A stretch of DNA of 64,000 nt from Mycobacterium sp. (GTDB lineage: Bacteria > Actinomycetota > Actinomycetes > Mycobacteriales > Mycobacteriaceae): contig JAOPWC010000160.1 in the NCBI GenBank assembly GCA_025965895.1, positions 40,488 to 104,487 on the forward strand, written 5' to 3'. Made by a program: the position numbers and the translations under genes. The number at the start of each line of letters is the position of its first letter. Within the stretch, counting starts at the first letter, position 1. This document shows, in pieces, positions 49,661-57,710 of the stretch. The notes beneath the pieces were generated by a model. That model made no database searches. It had not been told where the DNA came from and saw nothing but the letters and a program-made list of their open reading frames with translations.

Positions 49661-51721
49661 GTGAACGCGACGTCGTTCCGGCACCTACTGCAACCAGGGC
49701 GGATCGGGACCATGGCGGTGCGCAACCGATTGGTGATGTCGCCGATGGAGACCATGTACGGCACGCCCGAGGGCCTGCCTTCCGAGCGCACACGCGACTA
49801 CTTCGCGGCACGGGCGAGCGGCGGCGTAGGCCTGATCACGGTGGGCGCCACCGGCATTGACCAGTGCCACCCGGAGACGCCCGGTGGTCTGCACCTCGGC
49901 ACCGACGCGGCGGTCCACGCGCACCGTGCCCTCGTCGAAGCCGTTCACGAACATGGCGCGAAGATCCAGCCGCAGATCGTGCACGCGGGCCCCGACGGAT
50001 TGGGCCCCGAGATGCACGGCGTCGCGTCGCTGGGTCCGTCCGTCATCCCGTCCTACCTGACCGGGCGTCCGTCACACGAGGTGACCGCAGAGCAGATCGT
50101 CGCGATCATCGACCAGTTCAAGGCAGCGGTCCGGCGTGCGGCGGAGGCGGGCTACGACGGAATCGAGTTGCACGCTGCCCACGGGTACATGTTCCTCGGC
50201 TCATTTCTTGCACCCCAACGCAATCGCCGTACGGACGACTACCGCGGCGATTCGGTGAAGGGTCGCATCCGGGTAGTGCTCCAGACACTCGCCGCGATCC
50301 GCTCGGAGGTCGGCGCAGAATTTCCGATCACGTTACGCATGTCGGGCTACGAGCGGGTCGCGGGCGGTCGGCCGATGTATGAAACCGCCCAGGTCGCACC
50401 GCTGTTGGTCGAAGCCGGCGTCGACGCGTTCCACATCAGCGGCGGGGTGATCGACCGCCTGGTGACCGGCATGGTCAACGCCGCCGACGACGGCGACGCG
50501 CTCAACGTGGGGGCGGCGGCCGCCGTGAAACAGGTCGTCGAGGTTCCCGTGATCGCGGTGGGCCGCATCCACGATCCCGAGCGCGCCGAGCAGATCGTCG
50601 CGGACGGTCGGGCCGACTTCATCGCGATGGGACGCCCGCTGCTGGCCGACCCCGAACTGCCCAACAAGCTGCTCTCCGGCCAAGCGCACCGCATCCGCAG
50701 ATGCATCTCGTGCGAGAACTGCATCGACGCGATGGAGCAACGATTTTCGGTCGACTGCGCGGTCAACCCGCGAACCGGAAAAGAGCGCGAGCTCACGCCA
50801 CGCCGTGCCCCCCGTAGCAAGCGGGTGGTCGTGGTCGGCGGCGGGCCCGCCGGCTTGGAGGCCGCACGGGTCGCCTCCCGCCGCGGGCACCGGGTCACGT
50901 TGTTCGAACGCAATGACCAGCTCGGCGGCGCGCTGCTGTGGGCGTCGATCCTGCATCCGGAGAACGAGCCGTTCCTGCGGTACCTGCGCCGCGAAATCGC
51001 CGACGCCAGGGTGGACGTGCGGCTCGGACACGCGGTTTCCGCGGATGAGGTCGTCCACCTCGCACCCGAGGCGGTCGTCGTGGCCACCGGGGGCCGCGTC
51101 GTCGTCCCTGCGGTTCCCGGCGACGCATTGCCGCACGTCTACACCGGACCGGCGCTGCGCGAGTTGCTGGCCGGCCGCGCCGAGCCGAGCCAGCCCGCAT
51201 GGCAGCGGTGGGGCGCGCGACTGCTCACCGGCGCCGGGCAGCGGTTCGTCCAACCCAGAACAGTGCGCGCGGTGACGCGGGCGTGGATGCCGCTGCGCCG
51301 CAACGTCGCGATCGTGGGCGGTGACCTGGTGGCGCTCGAGCTCGCAGAATTCCTCGCCGCCCGCGGTCGGCTGGTCACCATACTTCAGGGCGGCAAGACG
51401 ATAGCCCCGGAGATCGGCAACAAGCGAAAGACCGAGCACATGGATCGACTGGACCGGCTCGGCGTCGCCGTCCACGTCCGCGCCGAGGTGGAGCAATTAG
51501 TGCCCAACGGCTTGATCTTTCGGCCACATGCGGGATCGCCGCGGGAACTGGCGGCCGACGCCGTGGTGCTCGCCGGGTCGCTCGAGCCGGACACCGTGCT
51601 GTACGACACCCTCGCCGCCGCGATGCCCGACGCCGACGTCAGGGCTGCCGGCGACTGCACCGGACTGGGCCTGATTCGCAAGGCCACCGAAGACGGCGCC
51701 CGAGCGGCGTGCACCATCTGA
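49661..51721 (+). CDS. Old Yellow Enzyme-type NADH:flavin oxidoreductase with Fe-S and FAD domains
   Basis: This 686-residue multidomain reductase resembles 2,4-dienoyl-CoA reductase. An FMN-binding TIM barrel (about 1-335) has NRLVMSPMETMYGTPEGLP, GVGLITVGA and HAAHGYMFLGSFLAPQRNRR. A [4Fe-4S] cysteine cluster, CISCENCIDAMEQRFSVDCAVNP, lies near 348-370. A FAD/NAD(P)-binding module follows, with RVVVVGGGPAGLEAARVAS near 386. GTG at 49661 is chosen by similarity; TTG at 49634 and GTG at 49658 are alternatives. It probably reduces a double bond in the sterol or lipid pathway. Confidence 0.9.
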   Translation: MNATSFRHLLQPGRIGTMAVRNRLVMSPMETMYGTPEGLPSERTRDYFAARASGGVGLITVGATGIDQCHPETPGGLHLGTDAAVHAHRALVEAVHEHGAKIQPQIVHAGPDGLGPEMHGVASLGPSVIPSYLTGRPSHEVTAEQIVAIIDQFKAAVRRAAEAGYDGIELHAAHGYMFLGSFLAPQRNRRTDDYRGDSVKGRIRVVLQTLAAIRSEVGAEFPITLRMSGYERVAGGRPMYETAQVAPLLVEAGVDAFHISGGVIDRLVTGMVNAADDGDALNVGAAAAVKQVVEVPVIAVGRIHDPERAEQIVADGRADFIAMGRPLLADPELPNKLLSGQAHRIRRCISCENCIDAMEQRFSVDCAVNPRTGKERELTPRRAPRSKRVVVVGGGPAGLEAARVASRRGHRVTLFERNDQLGGALLWASILHPENEPFLRYLRREIADARVDVRLGHAVSADEVVHLAPEAVVVATGGRVVVPAVPGDALPHVYTGPALRELLAGRAEPSQPAWQRWGARLLTGAGQRFVQPRTVRAVTRAWMPLRRNVAIVGGDLVALELAEFLAARGRLVTILQGGKTIAPEIGNKRKTEHMDRLDRLGVAVHVRAEVEQLVPNGLIFRPHAGSPRELAADAVVLAGSLEPDTVLYDTLAAAMPDADVRAAGDCTGLGLIRKATEDGARAACTI

Positions 51722-51739
51722 TGACGACAGGAGATTGCT

Positions 51740-52189
51740 ATGTCCGAGAAGACCGTTCAGGCAACCCCCGCACTGACCGCGTCCCAGGCGTCGTGGCGCT
51801 GCGTGCAGGCCCGGGACCGCGACGGCTGGCTGGCACTGATGGCCGACGACGTCGTTGTCGAGGATCCGATCGGCGAGGCGGTCACGAACCCGGATGGTCA
51901 GGGTGTCCGCGGCAAGGCGGGCGTGGGTGAGTTCTTCGACGCTAACATCGCCAAGAACCAGCTCACAATCACCTGTGAGGAAACGTTCCCGTCGAGCTCG
52001 CCAACCGAGATCGCCCATATCCTGGTGCTGCACACCAAGTTTCGAGGCGGCTTCACCAGCACCGTTCGCGGAGTGTTCACCTACCGGGTCGACGAGGCCG
52101 GGCTGATCACCAACATGCGCGGCTACTGGAACATGGACGCGATGACGTTCGGGCAGGACGACGGCAAGGAGCCCGCTGAAATGCGGTGA
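51740..52189 (+). CDS. Ketosteroid isomerase-like protein (Rv0760c-like)
   Basis: This 149-residue NTF2-fold protein resembles mycobacterial Rv0760c, a steroid-binding delta5-3-ketosteroid isomerase-like enzyme. Visible parts are WRCVQARDRDGWLALMADDVVVEDPIGEA and TYRVDEAGLITNMRGYWNMDAM. An ACAGGAGA ribosome site (about 51725-51732) precedes the ATG. It is the last gene of the long plus-strand operon that starts with the TetR at 42534, and it supports a steroid-related function for the operon. Confidence 0.92.
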   Translation: MSEKTVQATPALTASQASWRCVQARDRDGWLALMADDVVVEDPIGEAVTNPDGQGVRGKAGVGEFFDANIAKNQLTITCEETFPSSSPTEIAHILVLHTKFRGGFTSTVRGVFTYRVDEAGLITNMRGYWNMDAMTFGQDDGKEPAEMR

Positions 52190-52215
52190 TAGCGCGCACG
52201 CCACCACTTCTTCGA

Positions 52216-52230
52216 CTCGCGGTGTGCGAG
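52216..52230 (+). terminator. Possible weak hairpin after the CYP51 operon
   Basis: CTCGC (52216-52220) and GCGAG (52226-52230) can pair around GGTGT, 27 bp after the last stop. There is no T-run, so the call is tentative. Confidence 0.25.
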
Positions 52231-52367
52231 CTCCGGCGGTGCTGGCGTCGCCAGTGCGGCTGCTGTGCCGTGCAGTGGCCGCCAACGCCCACATGGCGTG
52301 TTGCCAGCGCACTGTGCGGAGGGACACCGCTGAGTTCCAGCTTCCGTTAACGCTCCTGCGGTATGAC

Positions 52368-52547
52368 ATGTGCATGACGAAGGTTGCGCGTTCGGTCGTT
52401 ACCGCAGTCTTGATCGCCGCTGGGTTGGGGTCGGCCGGTACCGGGGCCGCAACGACCGCCCAGGCCCAACTCGGGCCGTTTCCGAATTACCACTGCCCGG
52501 GGCACGCCGGGTGGAACTTCAGCCGGTGCCCCGCCACTCATCGTTAG
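52368..52547 (+). CDS. Small secreted two-cysteine peptide
   Basis: The ATG at 52368 (or 52374) opens a 59-residue precursor. A signal peptide (TKVARSVVTAVLIAAGLGSAGTGAATTAQA) has a likely cut after AQA, leaving a mature peptide of about 26 residues, QLGPFPNYHCPGHAGWNFSRC and a short PATHR tail. Two cysteines 11 residues apart could form a disulphide loop. The gene overlaps the stop of the neighbouring TetR gene by 4 bp. No function is known. Confidence 0.65.
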   Translation: MCMTKVARSVVTAVLIAAGLGSAGTGAATTAQAQLGPFPNYHCPGHAGWNFSRCPATHR

Positions 52548-53149
52548 CCCTCGTCGCGTGCACTCTTGTCGGCCGACTTGAACAACATGCGTGCTGAGGT
52601 CTCGAGCCGGTCTGCTACCTCGGTGTAGGAGCCGTAGCCCATGCCGGCGTTCACCAGCGCGCCCGTGTAGAGCAGTTCCAGAGCGCTGATCAGCGTCGGG
52701 ACATTGTGTGGTCCCAACGCCTGCTCGACGCGGTCCCGGATCTCGCGACCGATGCGGTCGCGCAGGTGCTGCACATCTGGATCCCGGCCCAACAGCGCGG
52801 CGGTGACTGCCCCGGCGAACTCAGGCTCGTCGGCCACCAACAGCGCGATGTCTCGCAGCACCGCGACGGCGCGGTCGGGCGGCGCGATGTCGTCATCGTT
52901 GGTCGGTGCCGGACTGGACGCGAGCCGCCGCCAGAACACTTCGGCGACGAGGTGCTCTTTGGAGGAGAAGTAGGTATAGGCGGTCGCGGCTCCCACGCCC
53001 GCCTCGGCGGCCACCAGACGGATCGTCAGCCCACCGAATCCTTCCCGGCTCAGCACCGTCATGGCGGCGGTGCTCAACCGGTCGATGGTGTCGGCTTGCT
53101 TGCGGGTCAGGCGGCGGCGAGTCGACTCCAAAGACACAAAGTCGGACAC
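52544..53149 (-). CDS. TetR-family regulator, paralogue of the 42.5 kb TetR
   Basis: The 201-residue regulator has HTH segment IRLVAAEAGVGAATAYTYFSSKEHLVAEVFWRRL (about 41-74) and a C-terminal domain with LRDIALLVADEPEFAGAVTAALLG. These align closely with the TetR at 42534-43127. GTG at 53149 is chosen because TACTGT lies eight bases upstream and the GGACAC-GTGTCC palindrome covers the start, mirroring the other gene. The frame open to 53233 is antisense to the methyltransferase promoter. It probably autorepresses and may cross-bind the other operators. Confidence 0.92.
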   Translation of the reverse strand: MSDFVSLESTRRRLTRKQADTIDRLSTAAMTVLSREGFGGLTIRLVAAEAGVGAATAYTYFSSKEHLVAEVFWRRLASSPAPTNDDDIAPPDRAVAVLRDIALLVADEPEFAGAVTAALLGRDPDVQHLRDRIGREIRDRVEQALGPHNVPTLISALELLYTGALVNAGMGYGSYTEVADRLETSARMLFKSADKSARDEG

Positions 53150-53163
53150 GTGTCCGGACAGTA
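53144..53163 (-). promoter_or_regulatory. Palindromic operator and -10 of the second TetR gene
   Basis: GGACACGTGTCC (53144-53155) is a perfect palindrome overlapping the GTG start. GGACA follows again at 53156-53160. On the minus strand TACTGT (53163-53158) sits eight bases before the GTG, identical in spacing to the TetR at 42534. Confidence 0.65.
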
Positions 53164-53201
53164 CTACACCCCTCGGCTGTGGGCAATCGGCCGCCTCGCG
53201 A

Positions 53202-53213
53202 TAAGTTCGCGGT
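53202..53213 (+). promoter_or_regulatory. Methyltransferase leaderless promoter (-10)
   Basis: TAAGTT (53202-53207) is followed by six bases and the ATG at 53214. Confidence 0.55.
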
Positions 53214-53888
53214 ATGAGCCGAGCCGACGTCACAGGTCAGCGCGACCGCCTGTTCGCCCTCGCCGACCGGGTGACCGGGTTCATGCCGGCCCGGGAAGGC
53301 CGCGCACTCTATGACGCCGGCGTGCGGTATCTCGACGAGGGCATCGCGGTGGAGATCGGCACGTACTGCGGCAAGTCCACTGTCCTTCTGGGCGCGGCCG
53401 CACAGCTCAGGAACAGTGTTCTCTACACCGTCGATCATCACCATGGATCTGAGGAGCACCAGCCGGGCTGGGAATATCACGACGCGTCGCTGGTCGACCA
53501 GGGGAGCGGCCTGTTCGACACGCTGCCGACGTTTCGGCGCACCCTTGACGCCGCCGCATTGGACGACCACGTCGTCGCGGTGGTCGGCAAATCGTCGATC
53601 GTGGCCCGGGGTTGGCGGACGCCGTTGCAGTTGCTGTTCATCGACGGCGGGCACAGCGAGGCGGCCGCCCGCCAAGACTTCGACGGCTGGGCACGGTGGG
53701 TCGTCGTCGGTGGCGCTCTGGTGATCCATGACGTGTATCCCGACCCACGAGACGGGGGCCAGGCGCCGTATCATATCTATTGCCGGGCAATAAATTCCGG
53801 TGAGTTCCGTGACGCAGGCGTGACGGGATCGTTGCGGGCGCTGCAGCGGGTGTCTGGCGTTCCCGGAGCACTGTCCGGCACCAGCTAG
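53214..53888 (+). CDS. Class I SAM-dependent methyltransferase
   Basis: This 224-residue methyltransferase has the Rossmann-like SAM site GIAVEIGTYCGKSTVLLGAAA (about 43-63) and the acidic LLFIDGGHSEAAARQDFDGW motif near 142-161, followed by GGALVIHDVYPDPRDGG. It resembles the Methyltransf_24/macrocin-type group. A leaderless TAAGTT promoter is upstream and the neighbouring TetR is divergent, but the TetR operator is 60 bp away, so control is uncertain. The substrate is not identifiable. Confidence 0.9.
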   Translation: MSRADVTGQRDRLFALADRVTGFMPAREGRALYDAGVRYLDEGIAVEIGTYCGKSTVLLGAAAQLRNSVLYTVDHHHGSEEHQPGWEYHDASLVDQGSGLFDTLPTFRRTLDAAALDDHVVAVVGKSSIVARGWRTPLQLLFIDGGHSEAAARQDFDGWARWVVVGGALVIHDVYPDPRDGGQAPYHIYCRAINSGEFRDAGVTGSLRALQRVSGVPGALSGTS

Positions 53889-53909
53889 CGAGCTATCCGT
53901 TGTACGTTC

Positions 53910-54389
53910 CTAATGCGATTCGGTCGTCGCGGGCTCTGGCGTCAGTGACCGTATGCGCTCCAGGATGCTCGAAATCGCCTCGTCCTGTGCGAGCAAGTGG
54001 TTCTGAATCTCTTCGGCTTCCTTCAGGACCGCCTCGGCGTCCTTGAAAGTGTCTTCGGCGCGCTTGTCGGCGGCCTTGGCCTGAATGTTCTGGCCCACGA
54101 TGATGATCGGCAGAAGTACCAGCTGCAGGAAGCTGCTCGAGAGCCACACGACGACGTAGTACGTGCCCTGCTTGATCGCATCGGGCAGCGCGAACAGAGC
54201 CAGCACGGTGAAGAGATAGGCGCACCACATGGTGCCGACGATCAATGTGACGTGCAGTCCCACGCGGGCGTTCAAGCGAATGAGCCAGTTCGGGTGGTTG
54301 AGTTTGCGCAGGTCCGACGTCTTAGTCGGGCCGCTGGCGTGTAATTCGTCCGCCCGGGGACGGCGAATGTATTCGTAGAGTTTCGGCAT
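53910..54389 (-). CDS. DUF1003-like membrane protein
   Basis: The 159-residue protein (ATG at 54389; GTG at 54413 is an alternative) has two membrane helices, VTLIVGTMWCAYLFTVLALFAL and YYVVVWLSSSFLQLVLLPIIIV, with the latter leading into GQNIQ. This is the DUF1003 core pattern. A charged coiled-coil tail follows (AEDTFKDAEAVLKEAEEIQ and beyond). It lies between the methyltransferase (convergent) and the three-gene glycosyl operon, with a separate direction of reading only by chance. Function is unknown. Confidence 0.82.
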   Translation of the reverse strand: MPKLYEYIRRPRADELHASGPTKTSDLRKLNHPNWLIRLNARVGLHVTLIVGTMWCAYLFTVLALFALPDAIKQGTYYVVVWLSSSFLQLVLLPIIIVGQNIQAKAADKRAEDTFKDAEAVLKEAEEIQNHLLAQDEAISSILERIRSLTPEPATTESH

Positions 54390-54452
54390 GCGGGCAATGG
54401 TCACATGCACCAACCCGCGAGCGCCGCGATCGTCGATACTTTCAGTGCACTC

Positions 54453-55526
54453 TCAGCAACGGTCTACCGCGCATTCGCAATCGAAGTCACCTTGCAACCC
54501 GATCGGCAGCTCGTCACCGCGGAAGATGCCGCTGCCGGGCGTGGTGTTCGACAGGGCATCGGCGGCCAGGATCACGGCGGCACCGGTCCAGGTGGTGCGT
54601 TCCTCGGGCCACCGCTTGCCGTCCGCGAAAACCAGGCCGGTCCAATACGAGCCGTCGGGATCGCGCAGATGCTGCATTGCGGCGAACTGTTGACGTGCAG
54701 CCGTGCGATGGCCCATCGCTTCCAGGGCCATCACCAGCTCGCACGTCTCGGCACCTGTCACCCACGGCCGGTCGTCCACACACCGAATGCCGAGCCCGTT
54801 CACCACGAAGTCGTTCCACCGGCGGTTGATCCGCTCCACTGCGGCGGAACCCCGCAACGCGGTGCCCAGTATCGGGTAGTACCAATCCATGGAATGGCGG
54901 TCCTTTTCGGCGAACGCCTCGGGGTGCGCGGCGATCGCATGGCCGAGGCGGCCCAGCGCGACTTCCCATTCGGGCTGCGGCTCGCCGACGAATTCCGCGA
55001 GCGCCAGCGCGCATCGGATGCTGTGATAGACGCTGGCACATCCGGTCAGCAGCGCCTCCGGCAGCGGTCCAAATTCGCTTCGCGCCCAATATATTTCGCC
55101 ATTACCCGATTGCAGATCCAGCACAAAGTCGATCGCGGAGCTGACGACCGGCCACATGACGACGGCGAATGCCCGGTCGCCGGTGATCAGCACGTGATGC
55201 CACACACCGGCGGCGATGTAGGCACAGAAGTTGCTGTCGCTGTTGGCGTCCTCGACGTCCCCCCCGCGCAACTGAATCGGCCACGATCCGTCTGGTCGCT
55301 GCATGTGCCTGCACCACTCGAACGCAGCGCGCGCAGGCCCCAGCAGGCCGGCGGCGGTGAGCGCCATCGCGCATTCGACATGGTCCCAGGGATCGGTGTG
55401 TCCGCCTTCGAACCACGGGATCGCGCCTGAGGACTCCTGGCTTGAAGCGATCCACAACGCGGTTTGTCGGCACTCCTCCGCAGTCAAGACGGCCGGGACG
55501 CACGGCGGATCATAGGAGAGGGTCAT
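54453..55526 (-). CDS. Alpha/alpha-barrel protein, prenyltransferase- or glycosidase-like
   Basis: This 357-residue cytosolic protein is rich in Trp and acidic residues, with repeated helical pairs (QTALWIASSQESSGAIPWFEGG; WCRHMQRPDGSWPI; AMQHLRDPDGSYWTG). The RPDGSWP/DPDGSYWTG turns are like those in squalene-cyclase/prenyltransferase repeat proteins and in alpha/alpha-toroid glycosidases. It is the last member of an operon with a methyltransferase (4 bp overlap) and a GT4 glycosyltransferase. A role in tailoring a glycolipid or isoprenoid glycoside is inferred. Confidence 0.8.
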   Translation of the reverse strand: MTLSYDPPCVPAVLTAEECRQTALWIASSQESSGAIPWFEGGHTDPWDHVECAMALTAAGLLGPARAAFEWCRHMQRPDGSWPIQLRGGDVEDANSDSNFCAYIAAGVWHHVLITGDRAFAVVMWPVVSSAIDFVLDLQSGNGEIYWARSEFGPLPEALLTGCASVYHSIRCALALAEFVGEPQPEWEVALGRLGHAIAAHPEAFAEKDRHSMDWYYPILGTALRGSAAVERINRRWNDFVVNGLGIRCVDDRPWVTGAETCELVMALEAMGHRTAARQQFAAMQHLRDPDGSYWTGLVFADGKRWPEERTTWTGAAVILAADALSNTTPGSGIFRGDELPIGLQGDFDCECAVDRC

Positions 55527-56275
55527 ATCGCTCTACTGGCCGTTTCACGCCCAGACCCGACAGACTCCGGCTTGACAAAATACATCGCCACGCTCTTGCC
55601 CACCAGCGGGTTCAGCACTGCCTCAGCCGCCCGGGTGATCCTGGGCCGCCGCATCAGATCCCACACCAGCATCTTGTGGTACGCCGTCACGGCCGGATGC
55701 TTGGACCGTGACACCCCGACGGCACATTTCAGCCACCAGAACGGCGAGTGCAGGGCGTGCGCATGGTGGTGATGTGTCAGTCGCATTCCGCCCCCGACGA
55801 TTTTTCCGCGCAGTTCGTTGGCACGGTAGATCCGGACGTGGCCGCCCTCGTTGCTGTGGTACTCGTCGGACAACCACCAGCACATTTGCTCGGGCAGCCA
55901 GCGCGGCACGCTGACGGCAAGTGTCCCACCGACTTTCAGAACCCGGATCAGCTCGGCGATCACCGCGTCGTCGTCGGGGATGTGCTCGAGAACCTCCGAC
56001 GCGATCACACGGTCGAACGTCTCATTTGGGAACGGCAGCGACAGTGCATCACCGAGGACCGTCTGCGCGGTCGCCGATGACGGCGCCTCACCGGCCTTCG
56101 CCATGGCGTCGAGAATGGTCCCGACAGAGTCCAACTCGGCAGTGTTGTGGTCGAACGCGATCACATCCGCACCGCGGCGGTACGCCTCGAAGGCATGCCG
56201 GCCCGCGCCGCAGCCGACGTCGATAACCTTCGTGGACGGACCGATCCCGAGCCGGTCGAAGTCGACCGTCAGCAC
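55523..56275 (-). CDS. Class I SAM-dependent methyltransferase
   Basis: The 250-residue enzyme has SAM motif I KVIDVGCGAGRHAFEAY (about 16-32), the acidic VIAFDHNTAELDSV, and motif post-II with RVIASEVLEHIPDDDAVIAEL near 88-108. It ends in a basic region. The gene overlaps the GT4 gene by 7 bp upstream and the alpha/alpha-barrel gene by 4 bp downstream, so all three are co-translated. The methyl acceptor, perhaps a sugar or lipid headgroup, is unknown. Confidence 0.92.
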   Translation of the reverse strand: MLTVDFDRLGIGPSTKVIDVGCGAGRHAFEAYRRGADVIAFDHNTAELDSVGTILDAMAKAGEAPSSATAQTVLGDALSLPFPNETFDRVIASEVLEHIPDDDAVIAELIRVLKVGGTLAVSVPRWLPEQMCWWLSDEYHSNEGGHVRIYRANELRGKIVGGGMRLTHHHHAHALHSPFWWLKCAVGVSRSKHPAVTAYHKMLVWDLMRRPRITRAAEAVLNPLVGKSVAMYFVKPESVGSGRETASRAI

Positions 56276-57525
56276 GGCTCATGGCTTCCCCGCGAGGCCT
56301 TGCGCGCGATCGCCCGCTGATAGACCCGTACCGTCTGCGCCGCAACCGATTCCCAGCTGAAGACCTCGAGAGCCCGGCGACGACCGGCCGCACCGAGCTT
56401 GCCGCGCTTTTCCGGCGAGTCGAGCAGGTGGCCAAGCGCGCCGGTCAGCTCGTCAACATCGGCCGGTGTGACCAGCTGCGCGCAGGCGCCGTCGGTGCCA
56501 ACGACTTCGGGCAGTGCGCCTGCCCGGCTGGCGACGATCGGTGTGCCACTCGCCATGGCTTCCACCGCGGGCAGCGAGAACCCTTCGTACAGCGACGGGA
56601 TACACGCGACCTCCGCGGAGGCGAACAGCGCGGCGAGCTCGTCGTCCGACAGTCGGCTCGTGATGTGGACGATGTCGGAGATGCCCAGTTCCGCGATGAG
56701 CTTGTGCGTCGGCCCGTTCGGTTCGGCCTTGGCCACCAACTGCAGTTCCAGGTCGCGTTCCACCCGGAGCCTGGCCACGGCGTGCAGAAGCGTCCCGATG
56801 CCCTTGAGCGGAGTGTCGGCGCTGGCGATCGCGATGATCCTGCCGCCCTTCCGTGGCTGCCGGCCGGGCTTGAACAGCCGGGTATCCACCCCGAGCGGCA
56901 CCACGTGAAGTTGTTCCGGGGACACGCCGAAGTCGCTGGCGATGTCCACTGCTGACGACGACGATACGGTCAACAGTTCGGGGATCTGACGCGAAACCCG
57001 CTGCTGCATCTTGGCGAACCCATACCACCGGTGCACCAGGGGTTTTCGCCACCACCGGGCGGCGGCGAGGTCGAGCGCCCGATCGCGGGTGATGGGGTGG
57101 TGCACGGTGGCCACCACCGGCAGGCCGGTCGCGGCGATCTTCAGCAGCCCGGTGCCCAGGCTCTGGTTGTCGTGGACCACATCGAATTCGCCGGCCCGAC
57201 GAGCGAGCAGGCGCGCGGCCCGAAGGCTGAAGGTGCGCGGCTCCGGGAAACCGGCCGTCCACATCGTGGTCAGTTCCAGAAGGTCGATCCGGTCGCGGAT
57301 CTCGCCCGGCCACGGCACACGGAACGGATCCGGCTCCCGATACAGGTCAAGGCTGGGCACCTTGGTGAACGTGACGCGCGGATCAAGCACCTCCGGGTAG
57401 GGCTGGCCGGAGAACACCTCGACCTCATGGCCCAGCTCCACCAGGCCATGGCTGAGACGACGGACGTAAATCCCCTGCCCTCCGCAATGGGTCTTGCTGC
57501 GATAGGACAACAAGGCGATTCGCAT
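56269..57525 (-). CDS. Family 4 glycosyltransferase
   Basis: This 418-residue GT-B glycosyltransferase has an N-terminal MRIALLSYRSKTHCGGQGIYVRRLS acceptor domain. Its GT4 C-terminal motif is ACIPSLYEGFSLPAVEAMASGTPIVAS (E-x7-E, near 321-347). ATG at 57525 is preferred over TTG at 57531 because AAGGG lies seven bases before it. It heads a three-gene operon and faces the SDR gene across 185 bp that include a TetR-type GGACA-NN-TGTCC site. Confidence 0.93.
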   Translation of the reverse strand: MRIALLSYRSKTHCGGQGIYVRRLSHGLVELGHEVEVFSGQPYPEVLDPRVTFTKVPSLDLYREPDPFRVPWPGEIRDRIDLLELTTMWTAGFPEPRTFSLRAARLLARRAGEFDVVHDNQSLGTGLLKIAATGLPVVATVHHPITRDRALDLAAARWWRKPLVHRWYGFAKMQQRVSRQIPELLTVSSSSAVDIASDFGVSPEQLHVVPLGVDTRLFKPGRQPRKGGRIIAIASADTPLKGIGTLLHAVARLRVERDLELQLVAKAEPNGPTHKLIAELGISDIVHITSRLSDDELAALFASAEVACIPSLYEGFSLPAVEAMASGTPIVASRAGALPEVVGTDGACAQLVTPADVDELTGALGHLLDSPEKRGKLGAAGRRRALEVFSWESVAAQTVRVYQRAIARKASRGSHEPC

Positions 57526-57680
57526 ACTCAACCCTTCCCCGCCGGTGGTCGGCTTGCCCTACTCGAGAATTTCTGGCCCCGCCGAGAAGAATCTGCCATA
57601 TCGCGTTTTGCGGTCTCCCGGTCACCCGGATGTTGCGCCGCAGCCGTCAGTGAATGTCATGCCGCACCATGACGATAGCT

Positions 57681-57702
57681 GGACATGTGTCCGGACTATA
57701 GT
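57681..57702 (+). promoter_or_regulatory. TetR operator and -10 before the SDR operon
   Basis: The inverted repeat GGACA-TG-TGTCC (57681-57692) is followed by TATAGT (57697-57702), then eight bases and the TTG at 57711. The repeat lies between the -35 and -10 positions, so repressor binding would block the promoter. Confidence 0.6.
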
Positions 57703-57710
57703 TCGACCGA

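Noticed and set aside
47657..49684. Long minus-strand frame of about 675 codons
   Set aside because: It is antisense to adhB and the NAD-binding gene; His/Val/Arg-rich and without motifs.
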